From assembly GCF_003285015.1 (NCBI RefSeq), contig NZ_QMFB01000018.1, positions 110,406 to 174,405 on the forward strand: DNA of 64,000 nt, in the 5' to 3' direction. The translations under genes were made by a program, and so were the position numbers. Under the pieces are notes generated by a model. The model saw only the letters and a program-made list of their open reading frames with translations, ran no database searches and was not told the DNA's origin. This DNA is from Paenibacillus contaminans. GTDB taxonomy: Bacteria > Bacillota > Bacilli > Paenibacillales > NBRC-103111. This document shows positions 37,111 through 45,561 of the stretch, piece by piece (within the stretch, counting starts at the first letter, position 1; every line of letters begins with the position of its first letter).

Positions 37111-38754
37111 TCAGCTCCTTTCCGGTTTAAGGATGAATAGTACGGAAACCAGTCCGATCAACACGAGCAGCAGCGAGGGCAGCGCGGCGTCAAAAACGCG
37201 TTCGTCCGTCGCATACTGATAAGCGCGGGTCGACAAGGTGTCGTAATTGAATGGCCTAAGCAGCAAAGTAAGCGGCAGCTCCTTGACGATCTCCACGAAG
37301 GTCAGCACGAAGCCGCTCAGCAGCGAGCCTCTGAGGAGCGGAAGCTCAACGCGGAAGAAGGTCGCCAAGCTGCTTCGTCCGAGCGTCCGCGATGCTTCCG
37401 AATAAGCGCGCGGCATTTTCTCGTACCCGGCCTCCAAGGCGCCGTATCCCGTTGCCATAAAACGGATTACGTAACCGGCAATAAGCATCGACAGCGACAA
37501 GCTGAGCACAAGCGAGCCTTCCGGTTTGCCCATTGCCGCATAAAGCGGGGACAACTGCTCATCCAGCGCGATAAACACAGCCAGCACGCCGATCGCAATA
37601 ATCGCCCCCGGCACGGAGTATCCTGCAGACAGCAGACGCGTCAAAGCCTGCATGAACGGCGAGTCGAACATACGCGCCGCCCTGGAGGAAAGAAGCGCGA
37701 TCAGAAGAATGATCGCCGTTCCGATTCCCGCTCCTTTTATCGTATTCACGGTCAAATCGGCAAAGTCGGAACGCCATACCGTACCGCCGTGCTGAATCGA
37801 CCACGCCGCCAGCTGGGCGATCGGAGCAAGGAAGGCAAGCAGAAACACTACGGTGCAAAACGCGGCCGCCCCCCACGCAGCGATCCCCTTCAGCTGCTGA
37901 GGCTTGAGCGGATTGCTCCGGTTCGCAGCGCCCGCATACCGCCTGCTTCGCCGAAGCAAACGCTCGAACATGAAGAGACCGATTACGGCGAGCATAAGCC
38001 ACGCCGCCAGCTTCATCGCCGACTGCACATCGTACATGCCGAACCAGGTTTGAAAAATAGCCGTCGATACCGTTTGCACGCCGAAAAAATTGGCTACCCC
38101 GTAATCGCTGAGCACCTCGAAAACGACGAGCATGACGCCTGCCATAATGGCCGGACGGGCAAGCGGCAGCACCACCCTCACAAAAACGGAAAGCGGCTTA
38201 TGGCCGAGAAGCCTCGCATTTTCAACGAAAGATGCACTCTGACGTTCCAGAAAGACGCGAGTCATCATGAAAACGTACGGAAATAGAAACAGCGTCAATA
38301 CGAAAACGGCTCCGCGAGCCGACATCACCTCGATCGTACCCGGCGGCACCGCGATGTCGAACCGATTGCGCAGCGTCGCTTGAATAACGCCCGTATAACC
38401 GGTCATCGAGCTGTACGTATAGGCCGCGATATACGGCGGAACCGCAAGCGGCAGTACGAGCGCCCACTTGTAAAAGTTTCTCATCGGAAACGTATACCCC
38501 ACGACAAGCCATGCGAGCACGACGCCAATAAATGCGGCAAAAAAGCCGGTAAAAAGCACCAGCTTTGCCGACCCGAGCACATAATCCGCAATCAAAAATT
38601 GTTTGACCTTGTCCCAGTTCTCATTGGGCGAACGGAACAAACCGGTCAGCACATAAAGGATGGGCAGCAGTACGACTGCCGCCCCGATTACGCTTGTGAT
38701 CGTCCATCCATTGATGTGCCTCCCGGCCGATCTTGGAAGCAGCGTTGTTTTCAT
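37111..38754 (-). CDS. ferric-iron ABC transporter permease, fused two-domain type (FbpB-like)
   Basis: 547 residues with about twelve membrane helices and two EAA-type loops (FVENARLLGHKPLSVFVRV...LPLARP near 180-210 and YSEASRTLGRSSLATFFRVE...LPLLRG near 445-475), so both halves of the channel are in one chain, as in FbpB/AfuB. It starts 3 bp after the binding-protein stop. Confidence 0.93.
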   Translation of the reverse strand: MKTTLLPRSAGRHINGWTITSVIGAAVVLLPILYVLTGLFRSPNENWDKVKQFLIADYVLGSAKLVLFTGFFAAFIGVVLAWLVVGYTFPMRNFYKWALVLPLAVPPYIAAYTYSSMTGYTGVIQATLRNRFDIAVPPGTIEVMSARGAVFVLTLFLFPYVFMMTRVFLERQSASFVENARLLGHKPLSVFVRVVLPLARPAIMAGVMLVVFEVLSDYGVANFFGVQTVSTAIFQTWFGMYDVQSAMKLAAWLMLAVIGLFMFERLLRRSRRYAGAANRSNPLKPQQLKGIAAWGAAAFCTVVFLLAFLAPIAQLAAWSIQHGGTVWRSDFADLTVNTIKGAGIGTAIILLIALLSSRAARMFDSPFMQALTRLLSAGYSVPGAIIAIGVLAVFIALDEQLSPLYAAMGKPEGSLVLSLSLSMLIAGYVIRFMATGYGALEAGYEKMPRAYSEASRTLGRSSLATFFRVELPLLRGSLLSGFVLTFVEIVKELPLTLLLRPFNYDTLSTRAYQYATDERVFDAALPSLLLVLIGLVSVLFILKPERS

Positions 38755-38757
38755 CGC

Positions 38758-39879
38758 TTATTTCCAGCCGACCTTATTGGCGATCTCGATGGCTTTCGGA
38801 TTAAATTCGCCGTATTTCGCAAAATCGATGTTTTGGTGCTTGAACGTTCCCCAGCTTTTGAGCAGCTCAGGCATCGTCGCTTGGCTGTTGACCGGGAATT
38901 CGAAATTGGCCTGCGAAATTTTCGTTTGTGCTTCAGGCGCCGTCAAAAACTCCAGCAGCTTGACGGCATTGTCTTTGTTCTTGCTGTTCTTGACGAGGCC
39001 TGCACCGCTTATGTTGATATGCGTACCGGTCGTTTGCTGATTCGGGAAAAATACGCCGACTTTCTCGGCAACCTTCACTTCTTCTGCATCCTTGGAAGCC
39101 GTCAGCTGCCCGACATAATACGTGTTCATGATCGCGACATCGCCTACGCCGGCTACGATCGCTTTCGCTTGATCACGGTCGCCGCCCTCAGGCTGACGCG
39201 CAAGGTTCGCCGCGATGCCCTTTGCCCAAGCTTCCGTTTCTTTCTCGCCCATAATGGCGATGAATGCCGCCAGCATGGATTGGTTATACAAGTTAGTCGA
39301 CGATCTTACGACAACCTTGCCCTTCCATTTATCCGTAGCCAAGTCTTCGTATGTAGAAAGCTGGCTTGGATTTACACGATCCTTAGCATATACGATTACG
39401 CGCGCCCGAGTGGATAAGCCGATCCAATGACTATCCTTGTCGCGCAGGTCTGCCGGAACTTGTTTGTCCACGACCGCCGATACGACAGGCTGCAAAACTT
39501 GCTCCGCTTTCGCCGTATTCAGAATGCCGCCGTCAACCGTAATGAACAGGTCGGCCGGCGTGCTCGCGCCCTCGCGTTTTATGCGTTCGATCAGCTCTGG
39601 CGCTTTGCCTTCCACCACGTTCACTTTGATGCCCGTTTGCTTCGTAAACATGTCGTACAGCTCTTTGTCCACATCATAGTGACGAGCCGTATAAATATTC
39701 ACTTCGCCGCCCGTTTTGGCAGGCTCCGGACTAGCCGATTTCGCCGGTTCCGCCGTTTTGGTTGGCGAAGCACCGCCGGCATTGCTTTGTCCCGAATTGC
39801 CTGCGCCGCATCCAGCCAGTAGCGCGATAACGAGCATAAACGAAACGGTTAAAAAGATAGATCTGCTTTTTCTTAACAT
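38758..39879 (-). CDS. ferric-iron ABC transporter substrate-binding lipoprotein (FutA/FbpA-like)
   Basis: The ATG at 39879 has GGGGAGG about 11 bp upstream and gives a clean lipoprotein signal (LTVSFMLVIALLAGC); an ATG at 39933 in the same frame lacks both. 373 aa. The binding fold carries the iron-site signatures NIYTARHYDVDKELY and the adjacent tyrosines in MNTYYVGQ that coordinate Fe3+ in this family. Fur-box-like sites lie upstream. First gene of the fbpABC-type operon. Confidence 0.92.
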   Translation of the reverse strand: MLRKSRSIFLTVSFMLVIALLAGCGAGNSGQSNAGGASPTKTAEPAKSASPEPAKTGGEVNIYTARHYDVDKELYDMFTKQTGIKVNVVEGKAPELIERIKREGASTPADLFITVDGGILNTAKAEQVLQPVVSAVVDKQVPADLRDKDSHWIGLSTRARVIVYAKDRVNPSQLSTYEDLATDKWKGKVVVRSSTNLYNQSMLAAFIAIMGEKETEAWAKGIAANLARQPEGGDRDQAKAIVAGVGDVAIMNTYYVGQLTASKDAEEVKVAEKVGVFFPNQQTTGTHINISGAGLVKNSKNKDNAVKLLEFLTAPEAQTKISQANFEFPVNSQATMPELLKSWGTFKHQNIDFAKYGEFNPKAIEIANKVGWK

Positions 39880-39913
39880 CTTTCTGTAATCCTCCCCACA
39901 TCGGTTGCAGTTG

Positions 39914-39934
39914 ATGATAATATTCATTCTCATT
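39914..39934 (-). promoter_or_regulatory. Fur-box-like operator, proximal
   Basis: ATGATAATATTCATTCTCATT contains overlapping partial matches to the GATAAT/ATTATC hexamer array recognised by Fur. It lies 35-55 bp before the iron-binding-protein start, in a position to block transcription when iron is plentiful. Confidence 0.55.
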
Positions 39935-40058
39935 AAAAATCGAGGATAAGCCCTTACCAGCGTCTTTAACGCCGGCGGTTACCGTAGGTCAAGATCCGCA
40001 TCCGCGAAATCCTTGCTGATTGACTCAAAAAACGGTACTTGCTTCGGTCCTTTGCAAA

Positions 40059-40075
40059 TGAGAATCATTATTATC
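40059..40075 (-). promoter_or_regulatory. Fur-box-like operator, distal
   Basis: TGAGAATCATTATTATC is close to the 15-bp inverted repeat TGATAATNATTATCA. It lies about 180 bp before the iron-binding-protein start, so it probably covers the main promoter of this operon; it also lies downstream of the second lipoprotein gene. Confidence 0.6.
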
Positions 40076-40159
40076 GCTGCTGTCTATTGAACATTGTAGC
40101 AACCGAAAATGAGAAAATGATGTGAAAGAAAAAAAATTCAGTTTGATGACACAAACCCT

Positions 40160-41221
40160 CTACTTCCAGCCGGCTCTTTCGAATATTTCCGCCGCCCGCT
40201 TGTGAAACCGCCCCAGCCCCGCAACATCGACCGGCTGCCGCTGAAACTTTTGCCAGCTTCTCAGCAGTCCCGGCATATCGGCTTCCCCATTCACCGGAAA
40301 CTCGTAGCTGCCTTGTGCCAGCAAGGTCTGCCCTTCTTTGCCCGTCAAAAATTCGGCAAGCTTAAGCGCATTGTCCTTATTCGGGGCATGCTTGGCCAAG
40401 CCGATCCCGCTAATATTTACATGCGTGCCCGTCGTCGTCTGATTCGGGAAGAAAACACCGAGCTTCTCCGCGATTTCCAGCTCCTCCGGATCCTTCGATG
40501 CCGACATTTGACCGATGTAGTACGTATTCATGATCGCCACATCGCCGACCTTGGCCGCTATCGCCTTGGCTTGGGCGCGGTCTCCTCCTTCCGGCTCGCG
40601 GGCAAGATTACGGACGATGCCCTCCGCCCATTTCTCCGCTTCCCGCTCCCCGTACAGCTCGATAAACGATGCCAGCAGGGACTGATTGTACAGGCTTGAC
40701 GCGGATCGCACCAGCACCCTTCCCTTCCACCTCTCGCTCGTCAAATCTTCATAGGTGGACAGCTCCTCAGGGTTTACGCGGTCTTTGGCATACACGATCA
40801 CCCGGGAACGGGTCGCGATTCCCGCCCAGTAGCCGTCCGGGTCGCGCCACTCCGCCGGCACATTCCGCTGCAGCGCTTCGGACGATAGCGGCTGTAGAAC
40901 GCCGCTTTGCTTCGCGAAATCAAGGGCGCCGCCGTCAACAGCGACGAACAAATCCGCAGTCGAGGCCTCTCCCTCCCGCTTCATGCGCTCGACAAGCTCC
41001 TCCGCCGTCCCCTTCACTTCATTGACCTGAATGCCCGTCCGCTTCGCAAATTCTAGGTAAAGCGCGTTGTCCACCTCATAATGTCTTGCCGTAAACACGT
41101 TGACGACCTGCCGCTTGCCTTGCGGCTTCTCCTGTCGCGTCAAGCCGCCTGACGAGCAGCCCGATACGAAAAGAACAGCCGCAGCGGCTAACAATACTCC
41201 GCTTTTAACCCGCTTTATCAT
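40160..41221 (-). CDS. second ferric-iron binding lipoprotein, encoded with a two-component system
   Basis: 353 residues with lipobox VSGC (Cys22). It is clearly a paralogue of the lipoprotein at 38758-39879: shared segments include NVFTARHYEVDNALY, RVIVYAKDRVNP, GGDRAQAKAIAAKVGDVAIM and NTYYIGQMSASKDPEE, with the Tyr-Tyr iron ligands kept. Its start overlaps the kinase gene by 17 bp and has GGGAGG 8-9 bp upstream, so it is translated as the third gene of the regulator-kinase operon rather than as part of the transporter operon. It could be a second receptor for the importer or an iron-loaded co-sensor for the kinase (inference). Confidence 0.9.
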   Translation of the reverse strand: MIKRVKSGVLLAAAAVLFVSGCSSGGLTRQEKPQGKRQVVNVFTARHYEVDNALYLEFAKRTGIQVNEVKGTAEELVERMKREGEASTADLFVAVDGGALDFAKQSGVLQPLSSEALQRNVPAEWRDPDGYWAGIATRSRVIVYAKDRVNPEELSTYEDLTSERWKGRVLVRSASSLYNQSLLASFIELYGEREAEKWAEGIVRNLAREPEGGDRAQAKAIAAKVGDVAIMNTYYIGQMSASKDPEELEIAEKLGVFFPNQTTTGTHVNISGIGLAKHAPNKDNALKLAEFLTGKEGQTLLAQGSYEFPVNGEADMPGLLRSWQKFQRQPVDVAGLGRFHKRAAEIFERAGWK

Positions 41222-42659
41222 TGGAATCTACCTCCCGCTTATCAGTTTGAAGTCGACAGGCAAACGTAATCGTCACGGTCGTCCCGTCCGCTTCCTTGCT
41301 TCGGATGATCATTCGGCCGTTGTAGCGCTCGACAAGCCGCTTGGCAATGGCCAAACCGAGGCCCGTTCCGCCCTGCTTCCGGCTTCTCGCCTTATCCACC
41401 CGGTAGAAACGGTCCGTCACATACGGCAAATCCTTCTCCGGAATGCCGATCCCGCAGTCGGACACCTCGAAAAACGCCTCATCGCCGTTTACGGAGCCTT
41501 TAACACGAACAGCGGACCCGGCTTCGGAATATTTCACCGCATTATCCAGCAGTATCGTCGTTATCTGCTCCAAATGCCTTTCGGATACCGCCACCTCGCG
41601 GTCCTCGAAGCCTATGAAGGCCGTTTCGAACGTAAAACCGGGATGCAGCTGCTCCATTTGCCCGACCACATTCAGGATCGTCCGATCCGCACGTAACGTG
41701 CCGTTATCGGCAATCTCCCCTTCCTTATCCGCCCTTGTAAGAACGAGCAGATCCTGAACGAGCGCTTTCAACCGAGCGAGCTCATGGTAAGAGATGTTCA
41801 AGGATTCTTCCAGAGCCGCGGGATCGTGCTTGCCCCAGCGAAGCAGCAAGGATAAGTGCCCGTCCATGATCGCAATCGGCGTCCGCAATTCATGCGAGGC
41901 GTCTTCGACGAATTGGCTTTGCTGGTGAAAAGAACGCTCGACTTGATCCATCATGCCGTTGAACATTTTCATCAAGGTGGCGATCTCATCCTCGTGGTCC
42001 GGGATTTTCATCCGTTCCTGCAGCCCTTTGCGTTCGACGTTACGCATCGTCTGCGCCATCGACTGAAGCGGCTTCAGGAATTGCCGTGCAAGCAATCCGC
42101 CGGCAAGACCGCTTAGGACGACGGCACCCAGCCCGGACAGGACGAACACCCGCAAAATCGCTTCCGTCAGCCTTTTGAATTGATCCAGGCTCTTCACAAT
42201 CTCGACGGTCCCGTTAAACGAATGAATCGTGATCGGACTTCTCATCACAAGCAAGGAGTGGCCGGAATGGCCGGCGATGACGATTTCCGTTTTCGCCGTT
42301 GGCGCCGGGGCAACCCACTCCTCCGGGATGCCGTCGGAGACCGCGATCACCCGCGTCCCGTCCTGGCCGATGATGCGGATCAGTTGATCGTTCGCATTTT
42401 TCTTATCCAATAAGGTGCGGATTTGCGGCAGCTCGTCCTCCGTAAAACCGGTTTCCTTTTCCAGCAGCGAGTTTAGGATGTCGTTCATTTTTTGCCTTGT
42501 CTGCGTCTTCTCTTGGCCGATCATCCATTTCTCGACAAACACATACTGTACGGTATTATAAGCGATGAACAGCACAAAAATGAGGAAAGCCGACCACAAG
42601 GTTAGCTTCCATCTAATGGGCATGCGCGACAACGCCCGCTTCACGGATTGTGGCGTCAT
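41205..42659 (-). CDS. two-component sensor histidine kinase, HAMP type
   Basis: 484 residues: first helix near 18-38, an extracellular region of about 130 residues, second helix near 165-185, HAMP to about 240, the dimerisation box with phosphoacceptor His256 (EDASHELRTP), then an ATPase domain with DNAVKYS, DCGIGIPEKDLPYVTDRFYR and GTGLGLAIAKRL. Overlaps the regulator gene by 4 bp and the lipoprotein gene by 17 bp. Given the third gene, iron status or another envelope cue is a plausible signal. Confidence 0.93.
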   Translation of the reverse strand: MTPQSVKRALSRMPIRWKLTLWSAFLIFVLFIAYNTVQYVFVEKWMIGQEKTQTRQKMNDILNSLLEKETGFTEDELPQIRTLLDKKNANDQLIRIIGQDGTRVIAVSDGIPEEWVAPAPTAKTEIVIAGHSGHSLLVMRSPITIHSFNGTVEIVKSLDQFKRLTEAILRVFVLSGLGAVVLSGLAGGLLARQFLKPLQSMAQTMRNVERKGLQERMKIPDHEDEIATLMKMFNGMMDQVERSFHQQSQFVEDASHELRTPIAIMDGHLSLLLRWGKHDPAALEESLNISYHELARLKALVQDLLVLTRADKEGEIADNGTLRADRTILNVVGQMEQLHPGFTFETAFIGFEDREVAVSERHLEQITTILLDNAVKYSEAGSAVRVKGSVNGDEAFFEVSDCGIGIPEKDLPYVTDRFYRVDKARSRKQGGTGLGLAIAKRLVERYNGRMIIRSKEADGTTVTITFACRLQTDKREVDSNDKAG

Positions 42660-43333
42660 GGTTTCATCACGTAGCCGACACCGCGCTGGGTTTGAATGTA
42701 GCTGTCTTTTCCCGGCTCGTCTATTTTGTTGCGCAAATACCGGATATACACGTCAACGACATTCGTATCGACCGCCGCTTCGAAGCCCCATACTTTATCG
42801 AGGAGCGTCTCCCGGTTCATCACCCGATTGACGTTCTCCATAAGCGCCGTGAGTAGATCGAATTCGCGCTTGGTCAGCCCGATTTCCGTATCTCCTCTCT
42901 TGACGACCCTTAAGTCCATATTAACGGACAAATCCCGGAACGTAAGAACCGCTTGCGTCGGTTCGGCGATGTCCGCTTGCCTTCTGAAAATAACCCGCAT
43001 GCGGGCTTGAAGCTCTTCAACGGCAAAAGGCTTCGGTATATAGTCGTCGGCGCCGCAATCGAGACCCGATACGCGGTCCGTAATGCTGTCTCTGGCCGTC
43101 AGCATGATGACGGGCGTTTTTTTGACCGAGCGGATCCGGCGGCATACTTCCATTCCGTCCAGCTTCGGCAGCATCAGATCAAGCAAAATAATATCCCACT
43201 CTTCGGCAAGCGCAAGCTGCAGCCCCGTCACTCCGTCATAAGCCAAAACCACGTCAAACGCTTCGCGCCGCAGCTCCATCTCGACGAACCGCGAAAGATG
43301 CTGCTCGTCTTCAATGAACAAAATCCGCTTCAT
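42656..43333 (-). CDS. OmpR/PhoB-family response regulator
   Basis: 225 residues. Receiver with EDE at 8-10, phosphoacceptor Asp52 (ILLDLMLP), Thr and Lys switch residues (MLTARDS, PKPF); C-terminal winged helix from about 130 (LTKREFDLLTALMENVNRVM, DVYIRYLRNKID). Promoter-proximal gene of a three-gene operon with the kinase and the iron-type lipoprotein. Confidence 0.94.
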   Translation of the reverse strand: MKRILFIEDEQHLSRFVEMELRREAFDVVLAYDGVTGLQLALAEEWDIILLDLMLPKLDGMEVCRRIRSVKKTPVIMLTARDSITDRVSGLDCGADDYIPKPFAVEELQARMRVIFRRQADIAEPTQAVLTFRDLSVNMDLRVVKRGDTEIGLTKREFDLLTALMENVNRVMNRETLLDKVWGFEAAVDTNVVDVYIRYLRNKIDEPGKDSYIQTQRGVGYVMKP

Positions 43334-43448
43334 TCCATTCGATTCCCCTCATGGCGAGTCTTCCAAATCGCTTCGTTATGTGTACTAGTATAGCGCAAGA
43401 AATCAACATTGAGAATCTTTATCAAATGGAAACCGCACAAAGAATAAA

Positions 43449-43483
43449 ATCCCCCATTCCAGCATAAAGCCGGAACAGGGGAT
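43449..43483 (-). terminator. terminator after the hybrid-cluster protein gene
   Basis: Minus strand: ATCCCC-GTTCC and GGAA-GGGGGAT arms around a GGCTTTATGCT loop region, followed by TTTATTCTTTG. About 75 bp past the hcp stop. Confidence 0.7.
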
Positions 43484-43558
43484 ATCGTAAGTGCAGTATC
43501 TTTTATGCTTACCTTTTATGCAGCTTAGCGGTGCCGCAGGCAGCGATCGGCCTATTGA

Positions 43559-44854
43559 TCAGTGCAGGGCAAGCATGGCCGCCATGTCTTCTTGCGCATC
43601 GCCGATCAGCTTGAGGCCGAATTTCTCGACGAGCACGTTCATGACGCCTTCGTTGATAAACTCCGGCGCTTTCGGGCCGATGCGGATATCCTGGATGCCG
43701 AGGCTGAACAAACCTAACAGGATGGCGACGGCTTTTTGCTCGAACCAAGATAACACGATGCTCACCGGCAGTTCGTTGACGCTGCAGCCGAAGGCGTCGG
43801 CGAGCGCAAGCGCGATTTTGACCGTGGACCCGGAGTTGTTGCATTGACCCAAATCGATATACCGCGGGATTCCGGTGCCCGGCACTGTACCGTAATCCAC
43901 ATCGTTAAAGCGGAACTTGCCGCAGGATGTCGTCAGGATGACGGTGTCGTTCGGAAGCGACGTCGCCAGCTCGCGGTAATACTCGCCGCCTTTGCCCGGG
44001 GCGTCGCAGCCGGCGATGACGAAGAAACGCTTGATTTGTCCGTCTTTGACCGCTTGAATGATTTCCGGCGCAAGCCCGATGACGGTTTCGTGGTGGTAGC
44101 CGGTCGTCAGCACCTGCTCCGAGCCGATATTCGCCTCCGGCAGCTCGAGCGCCCGCTCGATGAGCGGCGAGAAATCCTCGCCCGCGATTTTCGTCACATT
44201 CTCAAGCCCCGCAACCTCGTAAGAGAAAAAGCGGTCCGCATACGTGCCTTTGATCGGCATCACACAGTTTGTCGTCGCCAGAATCGCGCCCGGGAACTGC
44301 TCGAACAGCCGGCGCTGATCGTACCAGGCTTTCCCGATGTTTCCTTTAAGGTGTGCATATTGCTTCAGCTTCGGATAGCCGTGGGCAGGCAGCATTTCGG
44401 AGTGGGTATAAATGTTGATGCCTTTGCCTTCCGTCTGCTTCAGCAGCTCTTCCAGCGCATACAGGTTGTGTCCCGTCACGACGATGCATTTGCCTTCGAT
44501 CTTATTTTGCGGCACCGTAACCGGCTGCGGAATCCCGAAATGCGTCGTATGCGCGCGGTCGAGCACATCCATGATCCGCACTGCGGCGTTGCCGACCTTC
44601 ATGGCCATATCCAGGTGCTCCTGAAGATTGAAATTGGAGTTGGTCAATGTCAAATAAAGCGCTTCGTGCGTTATTTTATCTACTTCCGGGTCGCTGTAGC
44701 CAAGCTGTCTGGCGTGCGTCGCATATGCGGCGATTCCTTTCAGCGCAAAAATAATCGTATCCTGCAGGCTCGCGATCGTCTCGTCCTTGCCGCACACCCC
44801 GATCACCTTGCAGCCGCCGTTCGGCGTTTGCTCGCATTGGTAACAAAACATCAT
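43559..44854 (-). CDS. hcp: hydroxylamine reductase / hybrid-cluster protein, short class
   Basis: 431 residues. The N-terminal cysteines at 4, 7, 15 and 21 (C-x2-C-x7-C-x5-C) make the [4Fe-4S] site; later GHNLYALEEL, TTNCVMPIKGTYADRFFSYE, GCDAPGKGGEYYREL and TTSCGKFRFN carry the ligands of the hybrid Fe-S-O cluster. At about 430 residues it lacks the roughly 110-residue helical insert of the 550-residue E. coli type, as in the class III proteins. Family function: reduction of hydroxylamine and, in E. coli, nitric oxide under anaerobiosis. GGAGG lies 4 bp before the ATG. Confidence 0.95.
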   Translation of the reverse strand: MMFCYQCEQTPNGGCKVIGVCGKDETIASLQDTIIFALKGIAAYATHARQLGYSDPEVDKITHEALYLTLTNSNFNLQEHLDMAMKVGNAAVRIMDVLDRAHTTHFGIPQPVTVPQNKIEGKCIVVTGHNLYALEELLKQTEGKGINIYTHSEMLPAHGYPKLKQYAHLKGNIGKAWYDQRRLFEQFPGAILATTNCVMPIKGTYADRFFSYEVAGLENVTKIAGEDFSPLIERALELPEANIGSEQVLTTGYHHETVIGLAPEIIQAVKDGQIKRFFVIAGCDAPGKGGEYYRELATSLPNDTVILTTSCGKFRFNDVDYGTVPGTGIPRYIDLGQCNNSGSTVKIALALADAFGCSVNELPVSIVLSWFEQKAVAILLGLFSLGIQDIRIGPKAPEFINEGVMNVLVEKFGLKLIGDAQEDMAAMLALH

Positions 44855-44924
44855 GCATCCTCCGTTCCATGATTCGCTTTGTTCACTTCCTACAATTAGC
44901 TTATCAGAGCCGGGAGGTTACCTA

Positions 44925-44940
44925 TGTGATTGCACGCACA
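44925..44940 (-). promoter_or_regulatory. CRP/FNR-like site upstream of hcp
   Basis: Minus strand TGTGCGTGCAATCACA matches the 16-bp TGTGA-N6-TCACA palindrome at nine of ten informative positions. It lies 70-86 bp before the hcp start, compatible with activation by an Fnr-type regulator in the absence of oxygen. Confidence 0.5.
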
Positions 44941-45016
44941 CCGTTTCGGGAGAAATGGTGACAATGGGCGTTGGTTTTATGACAGTAAGCCGCGGCATGC
45001 GGAGCGTAAAACCGGG

Positions 45017-45277
45017 TTACTCTTTTTTGAAATATTCCAAAATCAGCACAACCAAACCTAGAACGAACAAGATCACGCCCAAAACGAACGGGAAGCCTAA
45101 AGACAAGCTCTGTGCTGCCTCATTGCCGAACTGCTCTGCGCCGAATATGGCGTACCAAAGCTTAGAGCCCCGCCAAGCCGTAATTTGCGGGACATATAAA
45201 GCGGCGGTAATTAAAATGGCTAAAGAAATTAACGCCCCGGTAAACATCAGAATTCCGCCGATAAATGTTTTTTTCAT
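45017..45277 (-). CDS. small two-helix membrane protein, uncharacterised
   Basis: 86 residues with two long hydrophobic helices (GGILMFTGALISLAILITAA and FPFVLGVILFVLGLVVLILE) joined by a short polar loop with WRGSKLWYAIFG. GGAGG lies 8 bp before the ATG. I do not recognise a family. It stands alone between the hcp upstream region and a repeat-rich intergenic stretch. Confidence 0.7.
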   Translation of the reverse strand: MKKTFIGGILMFTGALISLAILITAALYVPQITAWRGSKLWYAIFGAEQFGNEAAQSLSLGFPFVLGVILFVLGLVVLILEYFKKE

Positions 45278-45370
45278 TAGAACGCCTCCAATCCATTAGA
45301 AGATCTGGTTACGAAAGCAAATACGGATATCGTAATGGTTATGCACGGACCGCGCGCGTAGTTGCGAAAA

Positions 45371-45537
45371 CCTCATTGTTCATGAGGCTGATCGCACTAT
45401 TTCGCAGGTAAAATGCTCCTTCTTGCCTGATAATGAGGCAAACACCACTATCCATTTCGTTTACCTCACTAATAATTGCGTTTGCCTCATTAGCTCTCCT
45501 GAAAGCGGGTTTTCGGCGAGAGATAGTGAGGTTTGCC
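45371..45537. repeat. cluster of TGAGG(C/T)AAAC motifs in both orientations
   Basis: GATAATGAGGCAAAC (45429) is mirrored by GTTTACCTCACTAAT (45459) and GTTTGCCTCATTAG (45480); GATAGTGAGGTTTGCC follows at 45522, and CCTCATtgttcATGAGG forms a hairpin at 45371-45387. It fills the gap after the GNAT gene. The 100-codon minus frame across it is composed of the repeats and not convincing as a gene. Confidence 0.65.
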
Positions 45538-45561
45538 TTATGAACAGTAAACTTTTCCTTA

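Noticed and set aside
38380..39417. Plus-strand frame of 345 codons
   Set aside because: It spans the junction of the iron permease and binding-protein genes on the other strand and shows no recognisable family features.
43844..44872. Plus-strand frame of 342 codons opposite hcp
   Set aside because: The minus frame encodes an unmistakable hybrid-cluster protein; the plus frame is an antisense shadow rich in Arg and His.
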